This document shows positions 13,348 to 27,008 of a stretch of DNA of 64,000 nt, piece by piece. Below the pieces are notes generated by a model that was not told the origin of the DNA, made no database searches, and worked only from the letters and a program-made list of their open reading frames with translations. The DNA lies in contig CM019214.1 of assembly GCA_009741485.1 (NCBI GenBank), positions 21,846,267 through 21,910,266 on the forward strand, read 5' to 3'. Source of the DNA: Malurus cyaneus samueli (taxonomy: Eukaryota > Chordata > Aves > Passeriformes > Maluridae). Numbering within the stretch: position 1 is the stretch's first letter; each line of letters opens with the position of its first letter. Made by a program: the position numbers and the translations under genes.

Positions 13348-14892
13348 AAAGAGTGTGTGAGAGACTAAGAAAGCATATTAGGCAGTTTTCTATGAACCAA
13401 TAGCTTTTCTGTTTTTAAACTAATGAGTTGCTGTCAGATGGTGCTTAATAAGTACAGTTTTAAAATGTTTTGTAGTAAGTCATATATATTGCCTGCTATT
13501 TCAAGTTGAAATTCCTCATGCTTTGGTATTGAAGTACAGTCTTCTCTTTATTGTTTCATGAGCTATTTTGCATTGGTGCAACAGTTTTTGTTTAAAGCTC
13601 CACACCAGAAGAGAGCTTTATTCGTAAACTGTTTGTTTCACTTCCCTGTGGCATTAAAAAAGAAGGATAAGGTGTATATGTAAATACAAGATAGCATTAA
13701 GACATGTCTGTTCTGTTAATGTAAACTAAAACCTTTTGAATTTGTTCAGAAGTGTCTTTGTCTCCTCAAAATACTGCGTTTCTCTGCATATAAAATGAGA
13801 AATTGGCTTCATCTGTAGCTGCTGTTGAAGGAATTCACCCAGTAATATAAGTCCAGAGGGGCAAATACATGGTACTCATTTGGGAACAGTTCCATGCAGC
13901 TGCTATTGTCTGAGCATATACTTTCTTTTTAAACTTGTTAGCAATGGCTTGAATTCATGGTAGGATGTCTCATATTAGTGAAGGGCAAACAGGCTTAGAG
14001 CCCCAAGTTAGGCAGTGGCAGTGTGTTTCTCTGGACTTGGTAAAGTAATCACAATGTAACATGTTCATCTACCTTGAACTGTGCTTCTATTAATATTCAA
14101 GTACAAAAGAGAAAAAGAAGTAGGTTTACAAAAACTAAAGCTCCAGAATAGACTTATATCTGCTCCTTACTAAAATGAATAATGGATCTTTTCAGTGAGT
14201 TTTTCTAAGTGCTAATCAAAAATACGATGATTTACAAATCATTATTGAATTAAATTGGAAAAAGGATTTTTAATTTTCATCTATTATAGTAATTATTTTC
14301 TTTATCTTTAGAAGTTATGGTTTATCAGTCATGTAAAATGATTTACTGAACAACTTGCTCTTTATAACTGGCTTATTATGATTTTCAAGTAGCCATTTGG
14401 TGCTTGTGATGTTTATTTTAATAGGTGCTTCAGCTTCCTTTAACTTCCAGAGAAAAAAAAGATGAACATAAGTGGTACTGGTTATGAGGTAAAAGGTGCA
14501 AGACATGAGTACAACAGCAGCATTTCCCTTGGTTTGGTGGTCTAGACTGCCTTTAGGTTCAGCCTGCCTGGTTGGGTACATCAACCTTGACATTTAGGCA
14601 TGGCTCAAATATTGCACTTGAGCTTGCATGAAAGCAGTGCTTATTTCCTCCTGTGACAGTGAAGTGGGTGTGTATAAGATTATAAATTTAGATTTCATTT
14701 TTCTTCCTAAGCAAGTTCATGGGGAAGGAATGGGGGAATACTACCCTAAGGAATAGAACATGCCTTTTCCTCATGTACTTTCAGTGCTAAACATTTTGAA
14801 CCGCATCCCTTTAATGAGCCCTTAAGTCAGGAGACTTCAGGTTTATTTGTATTCACTGGCTAGTACTCATTGTGAGTTTTATTCTTTAAAAG

Positions 14893-15003
14893 ACACTTTT
14901 GCCTGTAAAACACAGGCAAAAGTGTTATACAGTGTTATTCATGCACTGTATAAGTTAAAATATAAAAATATGTGCTTGTATGCTTTATATATAGATACAA
15001 GCA
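14893..15003. repeat. Three consecutive perfect inverted repeats
   Basis: Hairpin 1 pairs ACACTTTTGCCTGT (14893-14906) with 14912-14925, a 14-bp stem with a 5-nt loop. Hairpin 2 pairs TATACAGTG (14926-14934) with 14944-14952, a 9-bp stem that begins at the next base. Hairpin 3 pairs TGCTTGTAT (14973-14981) with 14995-15003, also 9 bp. All three stems are perfect. Confidence 0.92.
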
Positions 15004-16123
15004 TATAAATGGTTTATCTGTATAAAAGTGTATGTATATAACATAACAGCCTAGCAAATGTCAGAGGATCTTAGAAAAACAATCTTAGAATGGATTGAAA
15101 GACTGAGTTTCATTTTCTGAACTAGTGCTGTTACACTTAGGCTGTTGTGCAAAAGATAATTTCTGTTGCCTGCCTTCTTCATCTCCACTGTTACTGGGCT
15201 GTTGTAGCTGATTTCCTGGTCAGCTGTTAAATTGCTGTATTTTTCTCTTAGTGGCCATCATGGGTAACCATAGTCATGCATTTTTAAACTGCATGGTAAT
15301 AAAGTGTGAATGGAAGTGTGATGAGGGGGAAGTGCAAGACTGACCTTTTGACACAAATTGCAAGATAGTTGTCTACTATAGATGGTTTATTTAAAAAAAA
15401 AATAGGACCTCCTTTATTTTCTGTTTGCTTCAGCTCTAATTTTTAAGTGATTCTGGATGGTTTAAACTAGTTTTTGCAATTTCAGACCTGGTTCAGTATA
15501 CTTGCTAGGATTTTGCATTACTCGTATTGGTTTTATCTGTCTTGTTTGACTTCTGATTCCTTAAGAGAAAAGTCTCAGCTTCTCTGAAAGAAATAAGGGA
15601 GAAAGAAGAATGGGGAATGAGTTATGCCCAGTGCATTATTCAGTGGCATAGATTATTGCTCTCTCCATGACAATTTTTGGTTTTGTGCTTTTTGGGGTCT
15701 TTGAGTCTTTTTTGAGATGGAGCTGTAATTTAAAAATTGTGGTTAGTAATACCGTGATTCTTTCTTTGTTGTGTTAAGAGTATGTTCCTTGTTCCATTAT
15801 AAATTTGCTGTTCAGAGGCCATTGGTTTCCCATTCTTTTCTCTTTTCTTGCTTACCAAAATTACCACTAGAGTCTTGCAAATTTGGGGATAGCCATGTGG
15901 CTATCTTGCCAGTTGTGTTTCCTAAAACCTGTGATAGTCCACATACCATTTGGAAATGTGTTGAACAACTCATTGTTTGATACTCACATCCTCAGTTGTT
16001 GAAATCCACATATTTTAAGAACTGGTTCATTTTTGTAAGTGAATGAGCTAAGAGCAGGTACTGCCTGTGGGGAGAGATGTAGAATGGCAAGATTGATGAG
16101 AGATCTCTTTGGAGTGTAGAGAC

Positions 16124-16345
16124 TTACTGAAAGACATCCATACTCTGGCTTTCATGCAGTGCTGCAGCATTTGTTATACGCCGGAGTCTCACACACTTGA
16201 CACAACTGGTCAGTGAGCTGCTCAGCCGTGCGTTTGTGTGCTTGGGAGGGAGAGGAAGAAGAACCGTGATACGTGATTTTGTTGATGTTGAAATAGGTGG
16301 ACGTGAGGATCTATGGCTGAGTTTGTGATACTCTGGACTAGACAC
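16124..16345 (-). other. Minus-strand open frame of unknown origin
   Basis: A frame of about 73 codons opens with GTG and is closed by TAA. It is Ser/Thr/Arg/Pro-rich and its CpG content is higher than that of the AT-rich sequence on either side. No domain is recognised, and no convincing GT donor or acceptor flanks it. It could be a relic of a retrocopied transcript, part of an unknown repeat, or chance. Confidence 0.2.
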
Positions 16346-17041
16346 AGCTAAATGTTTCTGATAGGAAATCCGTCATTATTTCGGCTTTGGCGTTACTGTA
16401 AATCCCATGTTCTTTAACACTATTCAGTTGATACTCTGGGAGAATAAACACAAAGGCCTTTGTTATATCCAGAAATGAGAGAAAATGTGAATGTCATTAC
16501 TATAACTCTGTATGTAGAAGAAATATCTTATCTTGATTGATCTACTCCTGATTGCCCCCATTTCAGCTCTTGTATAGATTTGTTTGCAAGTTAACAGTTT
16601 ATACTGTGCTGAATGTCACCAAATGAGTTACAAAAAGCAAAGGAAAAATTCACACTTCTATAATTATATTCTGTTTTATAATTATATTTATCTCTTGTCC
16701 CCCCTCACTGAGCATTTCAGTAATTTGTATGTTTTTTTTACACTGATGCATACCCTAAAGAGATTAAAAGAATAATGTGATAGACTGATAGGAAAGCGAA
16801 ATGATAGTCACCTATGTGTTCATTCAGTATTGATGGTGACAACGTCTAATGAGTTTTTCTCAGTCCTGGGCCAACATTTCAGTAAAAATTACTAACTGTG
16901 TTTGAATTTGGCTAAATTAAATAATTAAATACTGAAAATGGTTCTCTTTTACGCTTGAACAGAAATCTGTCTCATAGGTATGGACATAAGAAACCTGTTA
17001 CTTAACATAAAATTCTTCTCTTTAACCATTTTTTCTATCCC

Positions 17042-17133
17042 TAAAAAAAAATAAAAAAAAAACAAAAAACAAAAAAAAACCCAAACAAAACAAAACAAAA
17101 AAAAAAAAGAAAGAAAAAAAAAAACCAAACCTT
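17042..17133. repeat. A-rich low-complexity tract
   Basis: Runs of A are interrupted by single C, T or G bases, partly as repeated CAAAA/AAAAC units. Confidence 0.95.
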
Positions 17134-20100
17134 AAAAAGGGAGAGAGAAAAAGAAAAATCTTACAGAGTTCAGTTATCCGGGGTCTGATTTTGAATTACT
17201 GAAATATACAGAATGCACACAATTAAAACTCTGTTTAAGATGGTCTAGACTCCTAGCAGAAGGATAAATCATAGGTGCATTTCATCTGGGTAGCTTAATG
17301 CAAAATTGAGATGGGTTATTCAAAAAAGAACTTAAAACTAATGATTAAGATGAGCTATGGGTAAAAGGAGGTTTCTACTAATCTCATCTTGACAAACTAG
17401 AGATTATTTTGCAATAACAATATCATAATACTAAATTTGAAGTTGTATAACCTGAAAAAAATGGAATTCCATATTCATGAGGTGATAATTTTCTGTCTTA
17501 GGCTGTCTCTTTTTTTGTAAGTAAGTGATAAAGATGAGGTTTATGTACTGTTTTGATGTTTGCTATACCCCCAGCCTCGGTAGGTATGCACATCTAATTG
17601 TGACTCTGCAGTGATTTGAGTAGATCATGCACTCCAGATAGTCACTGCGGTGGGTTGCCAAGTGACCTGTAGGTCTTTCTGAATACATGTCAGTATATTT
17701 TTGTGCCAGATCACAAATTGAGTAATCCAGTGCCTCTGCCATTCCTGTCACTTTATTTGTATTTATTGTGACTGGCTTTTGCACACTGTAAATGGTACCA
17801 GTGGAATTGACTGTGCCTTTATATAGAAGGGTCACCATAAAAATGACTAGAAGATGATAGGTGACTAGGGAATAAATAGTACTCATTCCCAGTGAAATGC
17901 AGCGAGTGCGTGGACATTATGTTGTCCTGATAATGTCCATATAAAAGATGTAACAAGAGATACATCTGTAAATAAAAAGAGTATTTTGAAAGCGTCTACA
18001 TTTACTGGAAATAGCAGGAGCTAAAAATTCTTGTTTTTCTTTCCTGTTGTTAGAACAGGCCACTGCCATGTGTCCTGTTGAGTTCTCAGCTTGTATTCCT
18101 GATAGAGGCTAGCAGCTGAGGCTGCATTCACTTGCTGAAATGTGTGATTGTGAAACACTTGGGATGCTGTAGAGCATCTAGCTTCTCATGCCATGAAGTG
18201 TTAGTCTTGCCCAAATCACCTTTTTGACGTCAGATGTGTGCAGATGACTTGGACATACCAGAGTAAATACCAGTAGTTGCCTGTAATTAGGCACTTGAGT
18301 GGAACTTCTAATTCCTCTTGCTTGTTTCATTTCATCAATGAGTTTTACTCATATGTGGAAGTTAGATATAATTTCTTTTGTGTAGTAAATTTATAGCAGT
18401 ATGAAATTATGCTTCACTGGTATGTTTGACATATAATCAATCCTTTGAACTATGTGTAGTTTCTTCCTTGTTACAATGGTGAGAAAGCTTACCTGCCTTT
18501 TTTTTTATATTGCTCCTTTCCAATAGAAATAAGAAATCTTGAAGTTGTATCATTGTTCAGTATTTATTTACTGCTCTTTAATTATAAGGGGAACACAGAT
18601 CTTCCTTTGTCTTCATTCAAAAGAAACATGTCCTTATCTTTTATATGTATATAGGAAATGCAGCTTTGTCATCAGTGGTCTCAGATTTCAGTTGAATATT
18701 TTAGAGTGTATATGTGCCTAATTTTTTCATCAGATTTCAGATTTTATTTGTTTTGTAGTGAACCATATCTGAGCAAGTAAAATGTCCATACCCGTGCTTT
18801 TGTCATATATTCATGAAAATTAAAATAATGTAGATTCTCAAGCAATACAAATATGTAGAATCCTACAAGAGGTCATGAATCTTGAAATTATGGTAATTTT
18901 CATTGCAACTATGTCTGTGTCCAGAATCCAAATGCTATGACTTAAGGCAGAGTGAAAATGATCTCTTTGAAGGAAAAGTTGAAGGTTTGTAAGCCATGTC
19001 TTTTAACTCTAGTTAATCAGGGGAGGGAAGGAAAGAAGGCTTCTAACATCCTGCTTGTTGAAACATACACATTTCTTTGCAGGACTTGGGTATATTTAAA
19101 TTAAATGAAGGCAGGGTTCAAATATGATGTGTTGACTAGTTTGGGGGTATTCTTGTTTGTTTGATTTGTGTTTTGTTTCATTTCTCAGCACCTTGGAAAC
19201 TTAAGTTCTAGCACAGTGGGAGTAAGCAATTACCTGTTTTGATAGGTTTGACTCAAACTTAAGCGAGTTCTCTTCCATTGACAAACTGTTGTATTGCATA
19301 AAAGATTGCTTTTAAGCCTGCAGCCTGGACATCACTAAGCTTTTTTTAAGGAAAATAAATAAAATTCCATTCACAAGTCAGCCAAGTAATATTTAAAATG
19401 CAGGAGGCTATTGAGGGTAGTATATTTAGCTATAGAGTTTAACCTTTCACTCTCAAATAGATTCAGCATAATCATTGCAGAGACCCATAGGAAAATTTTC
19501 ACATTCTTGAATTTTTTTTTTCCTTGCTTTGTTTTAATTCTGCTTAGCCTGCTATGCACTATTCAGTAGGATGAGGATTGATTTTCAGTTTCAAATTTAA
19601 ACTTACGGAAATAATTTTACTGAAGGGAAGGGAGGTACATAAGTGAGGGACATAAGACTGGGTGAGTCTGAGATAAAAATGAAAATCGAGTTTATTAAAA
19701 AAAAAAGTGAGATCTGTTAACTTTAAAAATTGCATTCTTAATTCACTTTCCTAGAGTACCACCTGGCATTTTCATGAAAACTAGAGGAATTTTTGTTATT
19801 GTTCTTTTTTTCTTTTTTCCTTCCTCGTCTTAGCATGCTTAACTCTTTTCAGAGCCCATTTGCCTGTGTTTCTGCTGTGATACCTTTCCTCTGTGTTTGT
19901 GAGGTCTCCAAGATCACTTGTAATTTTTTTCTCCTAAGTCTAGTTGTTTAAATAGCATTCACAAAGAGTAGTACAGGTTGCGTTTTTTTTGTTTCTATTT
20001 TCAAGGTAAGAGGTTTCTGTGAACCCTTTGCTGCCCGGTCGAACACTCGAGACAAGTATGTTGGGTCGTTCATCTGATCTTTTGGCTCAACATCCCCTCT

Positions 20101-21444
20101 AGTTACTGAAGGGAGACATGGACTAGAGCACTCTGGCAGGTGGCAGAGAATGTATTCTGCACTGCTGTATATTCACATGATGGTGAAATGGGCCCTGTGT
20201 TTCTCATTTGCTTTCAGATCAGAATCGTCTGCTGATCTCAGGATGAGAGATCACTGTGGTGAAGCAGGGAGCATTTGTCAGACTGCAGGGGAGGTCTCGG
20301 CATGTATCGTAGTTGTGGACTCTGTGCTTCTTTCTTCAGACTGTTTTCTTCATAGTATCTGTGTTTAAGCTTAAAGTTTATCACTCCTGAATAATTCTTA
20401 ATGTGTTCAGAAAGTAAAGCGGGATCCACATGAATAATTTCACTATTTTATTCATTAAAAGAGCAACTTCTTTCTTTCCTTGCGTTTGCCTTTCATTGCT
20501 AAAGTGACAGTACTAAACATATCTTTAGAGATAGAGAAGGCAAAGGCATGCATGAGAAGGAAATTAAAACATAGGTTAACAGCAATAGCTGACTTTTCAA
20601 AGGAGACTACTTAAAAAGATAAACATACTGATAGAAAAGCCACTGTGCAAGATCTTTGCTGAAATGAAGCTGAGAGCTGAAAGTGCATTTCTTCCCCATA
20701 TTACTGTTAAATTAAATGTTAATAACCTTTTTCAAAAAATTGTTGGGGGAGGAGGGGAGGAAAGGAATGATTGTTCGTATTTAAAAAAAAAAATAGTTTT
20801 AAGCCTGAAACCACCTTTGACATATAAGCTGATAGTATCACTGCCAAAATTCAGTTTGAAGTTTACCTTTATCTGAAATCTGCTAGAAATACAAATGGGT
20901 GTCTTTTGCTTGAGTAATCCCTTGTAAATGCAGTGGTGCCAGCAGCACTGTAATAATGACCGTAATGTCTTTGAAGGCACTCAGAAGCTTCCGCTCAAAG
21001 ACACTCTTAAATAATTAAATCTTTTTTCTTTTTTCAATTTACATGGAATATGTAATAACTTCCCCCAAGGACCAGATTTTCTTCCTTCCTTTCTTTCTCA
21101 TGAAAAGCATAGAGTGTTTTAATTTAAAGAACTGCTTTCTAAGTTCGATAGTAAAGAAAGGTGATGGAAGAGCAGGTCCAGATTGTTATTTGTTGAGACC
21201 CTTAGTTACCTTTTCTTTATTCAGAAATGCCAGCTTGAAAAACCTGTGTACCCTCTGAGGTGATCCTAGAAGCCCTGGTTCCCTCCTGCAAATAAAGGGA
21301 GGTGTTTTATCCGCTTTGCTATGTGCTCTCTGGCTCCTGCCAGTTCATTCTCTGACCATTTTTGTGGTCCATTTGGAAGACCAGTTGCCTACCTGTTTTT
21401 ACATAGATTTAATTTTTCTTTTTTATTTTTTTTTTTTTTGACAG

Positions 21445-21662
21445 ATAGCGAGCGCTCTATACAGTCGTTTTTGAAGAGATCTGTGGTCGTTTTGGAAAGG
21501 TCTATAACTGGGATGTGAAATCCCAGGTTATGGGTAAACAAGCTCTAGAAGGAGCAGAGATTATTCGAGAACTTCTAGATCTTCCAATAACCAAAGAAGA
21601 AATATTAAATGAAAGTAAAATTGGGCAGGAGAAGATATTCCATACTGCTGAGTTGATGCCAG
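21445..21662 (+). CDS. PUDP: PUDP exon 2 (pseudouridine-5'-phosphatase), with a one-base deletion
   Basis: This internal exon encodes the cap-domain part of PUDP (HDHD1), a cytosolic HAD-superfamily phosphatase that removes phosphate from pseudouridine 5'-phosphate. A long polypyrimidine tract and acag acceptor end at 21444, and a gtatgt donor starts at 21663. The reading is DSER, then after a frame change [40 protein letters not shown] and HTAELMPG. This aligns along its length with the mammalian protein (DTERLYSVVF, WDVKSLVMGKKALEAA, ALMPG). The exon is 218 nt, whereas the family exon needs 219 nt (73 codons, phase 1 at both ends). One base is missing between the R and L codons, around 21452-21456, so DSER is in one frame and LY onward in another. 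Splice sites and the rest of the exon look intact, which favours an assembly indel or a recent mutation over an old pseudogene. The catalytic DxDG motif belongs to exon 1, which is not in the window. Confidence 0.93.
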
Positions 21663-24162
21663 GTATGTTTCCTTGCAATATTTATAAATTCTTTATAGAA
21701 TTATTTAAATGCTAATCAAGGTAGAAATTTGTAGCCTCTCTTTGGCAAAGCAGTTGCTCTTACAGATTATGTTTCATTGCTCTTGTTTTAGAAAATTTAC
21801 TCAAATCTACCTATTTACCTGTTAAAGAAGGATATTTTGCCCAATTTTTTTCCCATTTACTTGTAAAAAACCCCTTTTTTCATATGTTTTAAAAGAACAA
21901 AGAAGGCTAGATACATGTGCATTAATTCTGTTTGGTAAACTAGACATTCTTTATAATTATTGTTGCCAGCTGTGTTTTCCCTGGCTATGAGCATAGTCTG
22001 ACTTTGTTAAGCACAGATGCTTTTGCCTTCACATTTTAAAGTATATGAGCCTGCGATTTCTTTCTGTTGGGATTAATATGGCGTAACCTGAAAATTGTAA
22101 TTCAAGAAGAGGGAGGATTTTTCAGGTTATCCTAAGGCAGGTGAGTTTCCTTACCTTCTGAAGATATGTGTCTTCTACCAATGATTGTGCAGGATGTCCA
22201 AATGAGTAACTTCAATTAGGTAACTCAAGATAAGCAAGGGGATAAATCATACCTGTAGTGTGAATGCATACTTCTGTATTCAATTGCATTTAGATCTGAA
22301 ATGCTTAGAGAGAAATCCTCAGCCATGCAATACTATCAGCACCTAAAGCTAGGATTGCTGCCAGCTTTATGTATAATATTAAACTTTCTGGAGCAAATAT
22401 CAATAGTCTATGAAGGAAAAAAAAAGAGGAGGAGAGGAATATAAAAAAAAATACTAGAAGTGAAATAACTTCATGTAACTGTATGTTTAACAGTTATAAT
22501 TTTTTCTCTTTGAACATATGCTCTTTTGTTCTGACAATCTCTGCAGCACATTACGTTTTTTGGTTTTAGTTTCTTTTTTATACCTAGTTTCATAATGCAT
22601 TAAGAGGATGAAAGTTAAAACTATGGCATATGTTAGGAATAAATAATAAGTAGCAAAAATAAAAGGTGTGATTTGTTTCAACAGCTTAAAAAACTTTACT
22701 ATGTTGTGTGTCCAACTTACTTAGTTATATGTCTAACTTAGTTATCTCTCTAGTATCTTTATATGCAAGATTTTTCAGTTTGCATCTCTCTGACTTGGAG
22801 ATCCACCTGAAACTGTAAGCCTAGTTAAACTTACCAGTTAAATTAACTGGTTAAAGTTAAATTAATGTGTTTTTCATTTTTCATGTCAAACTTCTAGGTC
22901 TAACTTTTAAAATATATCTTTTACAAGCTGAACAAAAAAAAACCTTGTCTGGGTTTAGAAAATGCCAGACGAACAGACTGGGTAAAATGTTAGGTAGCAC
23001 AGTAAGGAGTTGCTGTAAAGAGACAACCCGAGTAATAGATGCTATTAAGTGGATATTCCGTGCCTGCTGAAGGTTGTGATAATGTGGTTTGAGCTGTCTT
23101 GAACAGAGTTAGAAAGGTGATGGAACAGATTAGCCAAAGGAAACATGAATTTTTGTGCTGTTTCTGCCTTCAAAAAGTGAATTTTCAGCTCACTGAAGCT
23201 CTACTACCGTGGATGAAACAAGCAAAATTTGTGCTAGGAAAAGCAAGTAAACCTTCTCATCAGCCACCTGTTCAGGTGATGATCTTTTAAGTTCAAATGA
23301 ATACACATTATAACTTTTTTTCAGGCTATTTTATGAAGTAGAATTAATGTGAACTAGAATACTTCGTGTTCAGAGGCCATTGTGGAGAGCAAAGGCATCC
23401 TTGGTCACTAAAGTGATGTGATCTGTACTTTACTTGGTCACAGCATATGAGATAGAAGCTGAATTGCCATGAATTTTAAGAAACCGGGTTGATGTCAGCT
23501 AATAAGCTAGAGGAAAGTGGCTCCAGCTACTTACTATTTAGCTTCTTTAAGAACTTTTCTCCAGTTAACCAGATTTTTTTAATCCAATTCTTCTGTCCTT
23601 TTGTATCTTGTGAAGATGTTTATTAATGTAATCCTTGTGGAGTTATTCTACAATCACTTGATGTTCTTTATTTAAGAATAGGCTTCTTGCATGTGTTGTG
23701 CTAGATGTAAGACTGTGCTAACATTTTGAGTTTACAGTGTTCTCTGACTAAACTGCTCTTTCAGATGGTGGCAGGTAAATACAGGAAAATAAAAGTTAAT
23801 TGTCATACTAATGGTGTAAGATGACTCTGAAGTGCTGTGTCTCTGGCCACTTTTTGACAGTTGATAGACACGTGAGGTTCTATGTTTCGATCTATTTCTA
23901 AAGTTTGTCCAAAAAATATGATTGAAAATTGATCTGGTAGAGAGCAATGCTAAACAGTGACCAATGAGTTAAAAAAAGTGACTCAAACAAAGTGGCACCT
24001 TTTCAGAATGAGCTGTGCACATGGTCTTGCCTAAGATGATGGCTCTGTAAATTCCTAAATCAAGTAAATGACAAGTATGTCAGTGATGGTTAAGGAGAGT
24101 ATGAAAGTTGAATGAATATTTAATTGGCAGAGTGGTTCTTTATCTGACAGGTTATAGAAACC
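21663..24162. other. PUDP intron 2, 5' part
   Basis: The intron starts with the gtatgt donor. No repeat family or gene is recognised. A short palindrome ACCAGTTAA-A-TTAACTGGT lies at 22833-22851. Confidence 0.65.
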
Positions 24163-24720
24163 TTTCCTGGTTCTGACTGAGATGGAGTTTATTTTCTTCT
24201 TAGTAGCAGGTACAGTGTTGAATTTAGTACAAGAATAAAGGTGATAACACATTGATGTTAAAGTAGTGCTTACTTCACATCAAGGAGTTTTCTATTTCTC
24301 ATGCTGTACCAGTGAATAGGTGCACAAAAAGCCTGGAAGGAGTGTGGCTGGGACAGCTTATCTGAACTGGCCAAAGGGATATTCCATACCATGGCACATC
24401 AGGCCTAGTATAGAAACTAGGGGTTGTTACCCAGGAGAGGGACCAGTTGTGGATTGAGTATAGGCATCAGTCAGCAGATGGTGAACAATTGTACTTTCCA
24501 TCACTCTTAGGTTTTACCTCGCTCTCCCTCTCTCCCTTTTGTTTTACAACTGGTAGTATTGGTATTATCATCATTACTTTGTTTTGATCATTAATACGGT
24601 CTTATTTCAACCCACAAGTTACTTTTTTTTCTGATTCCTCTTCCCATCCCACCAGGGAGGACATGTACTAAGTGAGAAGGTGTGTGGTACTTAGTGTCCA
24701 ACTGGGGTTAAATCATGGCA
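24163..24720 (+). mobile_element. Solo LTR of an avian endogenous retrovirus
   Basis: It starts TTTCCTGGTTCTGACTGAGA, a decayed form of the TGTCCTGGTTT start of a common bird LTR, and ends ggggttaaatcatggca, matching the AAACCACGACA-type end. In between come tgataacacattgatgtt, aaagggatattccatacc, a decayed TATA region (agtatagaaactagggg, near 24408), ggtgaacaattgta, ttatttcaacccacaagtt and a C/T-rich stretch, all in family order. Flanks aaacc and caagc are not a clear duplication. No internal retroviral genes are attached, so it is a solo LTR. Confidence 0.85.
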
Positions 24721-27008
24721 CAAGCTGTATGACAGGAATACCACTTAATGTGCAACACCTCTGAACCATTAGTGGTTGAAAACAGAATTTTGTCTATTTC
24801 AGTATGGCCAAAGTGACAGACAAGCTTCAATACATTAGGCCGTGGTCAAATCTAAGAAGAGGCTACATCCATTTCTAATATGGGATTTTCTGGTGACAGG
24901 TTTTTTTCACAGACACATTTATTTTTAGTTCTGAAAGAATCTTAAGGAATGGTAATTTTGTTTCAGTGGAAAAAGAAATTAAACCAAGACAACGTAAAAT
25001 GACAGGCCTGTCACTGTGCTGCTTTTCTAAATACTTCTCTCAGAGTACATTGTTATTGACAAGAGTAGTGTAGTAGGCTTTCTGTTTCTGCAGATGCATT
25101 TTGAGCATTTCTACATTGCAGGGAAGTACATAGTCAGAAGATGAGGGAATGACAAGTAGAACAGGAGGAAAACATGCATATGTATATTTACCTATACATA
25201 TATAGGTGTACTTTTGCATAAACCTAAAATATATGCAGAGTGAGAAAAACTGAACTACAAATTATAAAACTCTCAATAGCTGCTATAAATGTGTCAGGAG
25301 TATGAAACTACTGCTGTTCTTTCACTGTAGTCTCTGGTTTTTATCTCATCATCATTATCACAAAGTACAGATCCTTAAGCGTTGTGTGACTGTGTATGCC
25401 CTTTCCGACATTTTCCATTCCTGGGTTGTTTTACTGATAACTGGGGTTTAGTTGTTGCACCTCCTGTTCAGCCAGTGCAGAATGTGATGTGCAAGCTATT
25501 TTCCAGTTCAAGTACAGTTGATTGTCTCTTGCAGCTATGAGGAGGTAATTTCATACCTCAATTTTAGTACCAAATGAAGCCAGTCAGCATAAAAAGAGAA
25601 GAAAACAGTTCAAATTTCAGTGTCAATTCACTCCAAATTTCTTTTTTTCTTGAACAGTTCCACCGAACCAGCAGTCTAGTTTGCTTAACTATTGTTTCCT
25701 TGATTCATGTTGTGCCCCTGACAGCTAGACAGACTTCCTACCATGGCATCTTTTCTTTTTCTTGCTGTTCTTATTTTAATGGTAGGAAACTGTAGTCAGT
25801 CCATGCTGGGCTCAGTGAGCCTGATACCCCTAGAGATCAGCCAATTATCTGCAAACTTAGAATGATGCTTCCTGTTTGGCTGTTATCAAATGTTTGTCCT
25901 TTACATAAGTCCTGAAGAACTGCAACCCAAACATGCTTTTATCTGGAAATAAGCAACAGAATTGCTGGTTCTGAATTACGTAAAATGTAGTACCTATATT
26001 CTTTCTATGAGCATGCATGTGTCAGTATGTTCAGACTAAAATGAGAGCAATGATTTGGTTAGTAGGAAGTCTTTCTGACCAGAAGGATCTCTGATACTTT
26101 TCAGAGAGCAGTAAGATGAGAATATAAAATTCTTTATTAATAGTCATTGTCTTCCAAAGTGAGGAATAGGTTGTTGTTTCCCCCTCCAGTTTTGTAGCTT
26201 AGTGAAAGGATAAAATTGCGGATAGCATATTTAAGCAGTATGTCATAACAAATAAAGAAGCAGGTTTATCAGAGAGTTACGTTTCCATAGTTTCATGAGA
26301 TTGAGAAAAAGAATAGAACTGTATCAGTTGGTAGGGGCCTATGACTGTCATCTAGTCCATCTACGTGTTCAGGGCTGACCAAGTTAAAGCATTCATAGGA
26401 ATTAGACCTCTGTCACACTATCACCTTCGCAGCAGCAATCCAGATGTCACGTGAGGATTGGGAGCAAGTTTATATAATTAATAGCATCAGTGATGTGCTT
26501 GCAATTGTTGTAGCACCCCTGACTACATTAAGAATATTTTTAAATTATTTCATTTAACAAACAGCAGCTTCTTTTTCTAAGTGAGATTTTTTTTGTTGTT
26601 GAGTGCTTTTAATTTCAGAGGTTGCTGATGTTTCTTGTAGATTTGTTTTTTTGTGAATTTAAAGGATTATTGTGGAATTTGCTAGAAATCTATTCAACTT
26701 GACAAAGTTCTGAGTGGTAATGTTAATGGTGAGAAAGTGATGAAGGCTTGAAAAGCTCTAGGTTTGGTGTTGTATCACATTCATGTGGGAACTGTAAATG
26801 GTTTTGGAAAAAAGAAGCAGTTTTTTAATACAGAAGCTATATTTATCCTTGAGATTTCCATTTGTGTACATCTGGATGTAAATCATCAAGGCATGCATAA
26901 TGTATGTACACAGTTAATTTAAACACTGTATAGACCACTTTAGATTCCTTTAGTCTTTTTCTCAGCAGTAAATCTTTTCTTCCGGATATGCACCAAACAT
27001 TCTTGGAC

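Larger units (their letters stand above)
12881..21444. other. AT-rich sequence, 3' part of PUDP intron 1
   Basis: No exon or RNA gene is recognised. It contains the hairpins at 13313-13347 and 14893-15003, a low-complexity A-rich tract at 17042-17133, and a minus-strand open frame of unknown origin at 16124-16345. It ends in the long T-rich acceptor tract of PUDP exon 2 (about 21417-21439). Confidence 0.6.

Noticed and set aside
20020..20110. tRNA-like stretch (ggtcgaacactcgag)
   Set aside because: No full cloverleaf, no A/B box pair in the right spacing, and the T-arm match is poor.
1..21444. Search for PUDP exon 1 (FDMDGLLLD-type motif) and a CpG-rich promoter
   Set aside because: No such motif or CpG island was seen in this AT-rich stretch.
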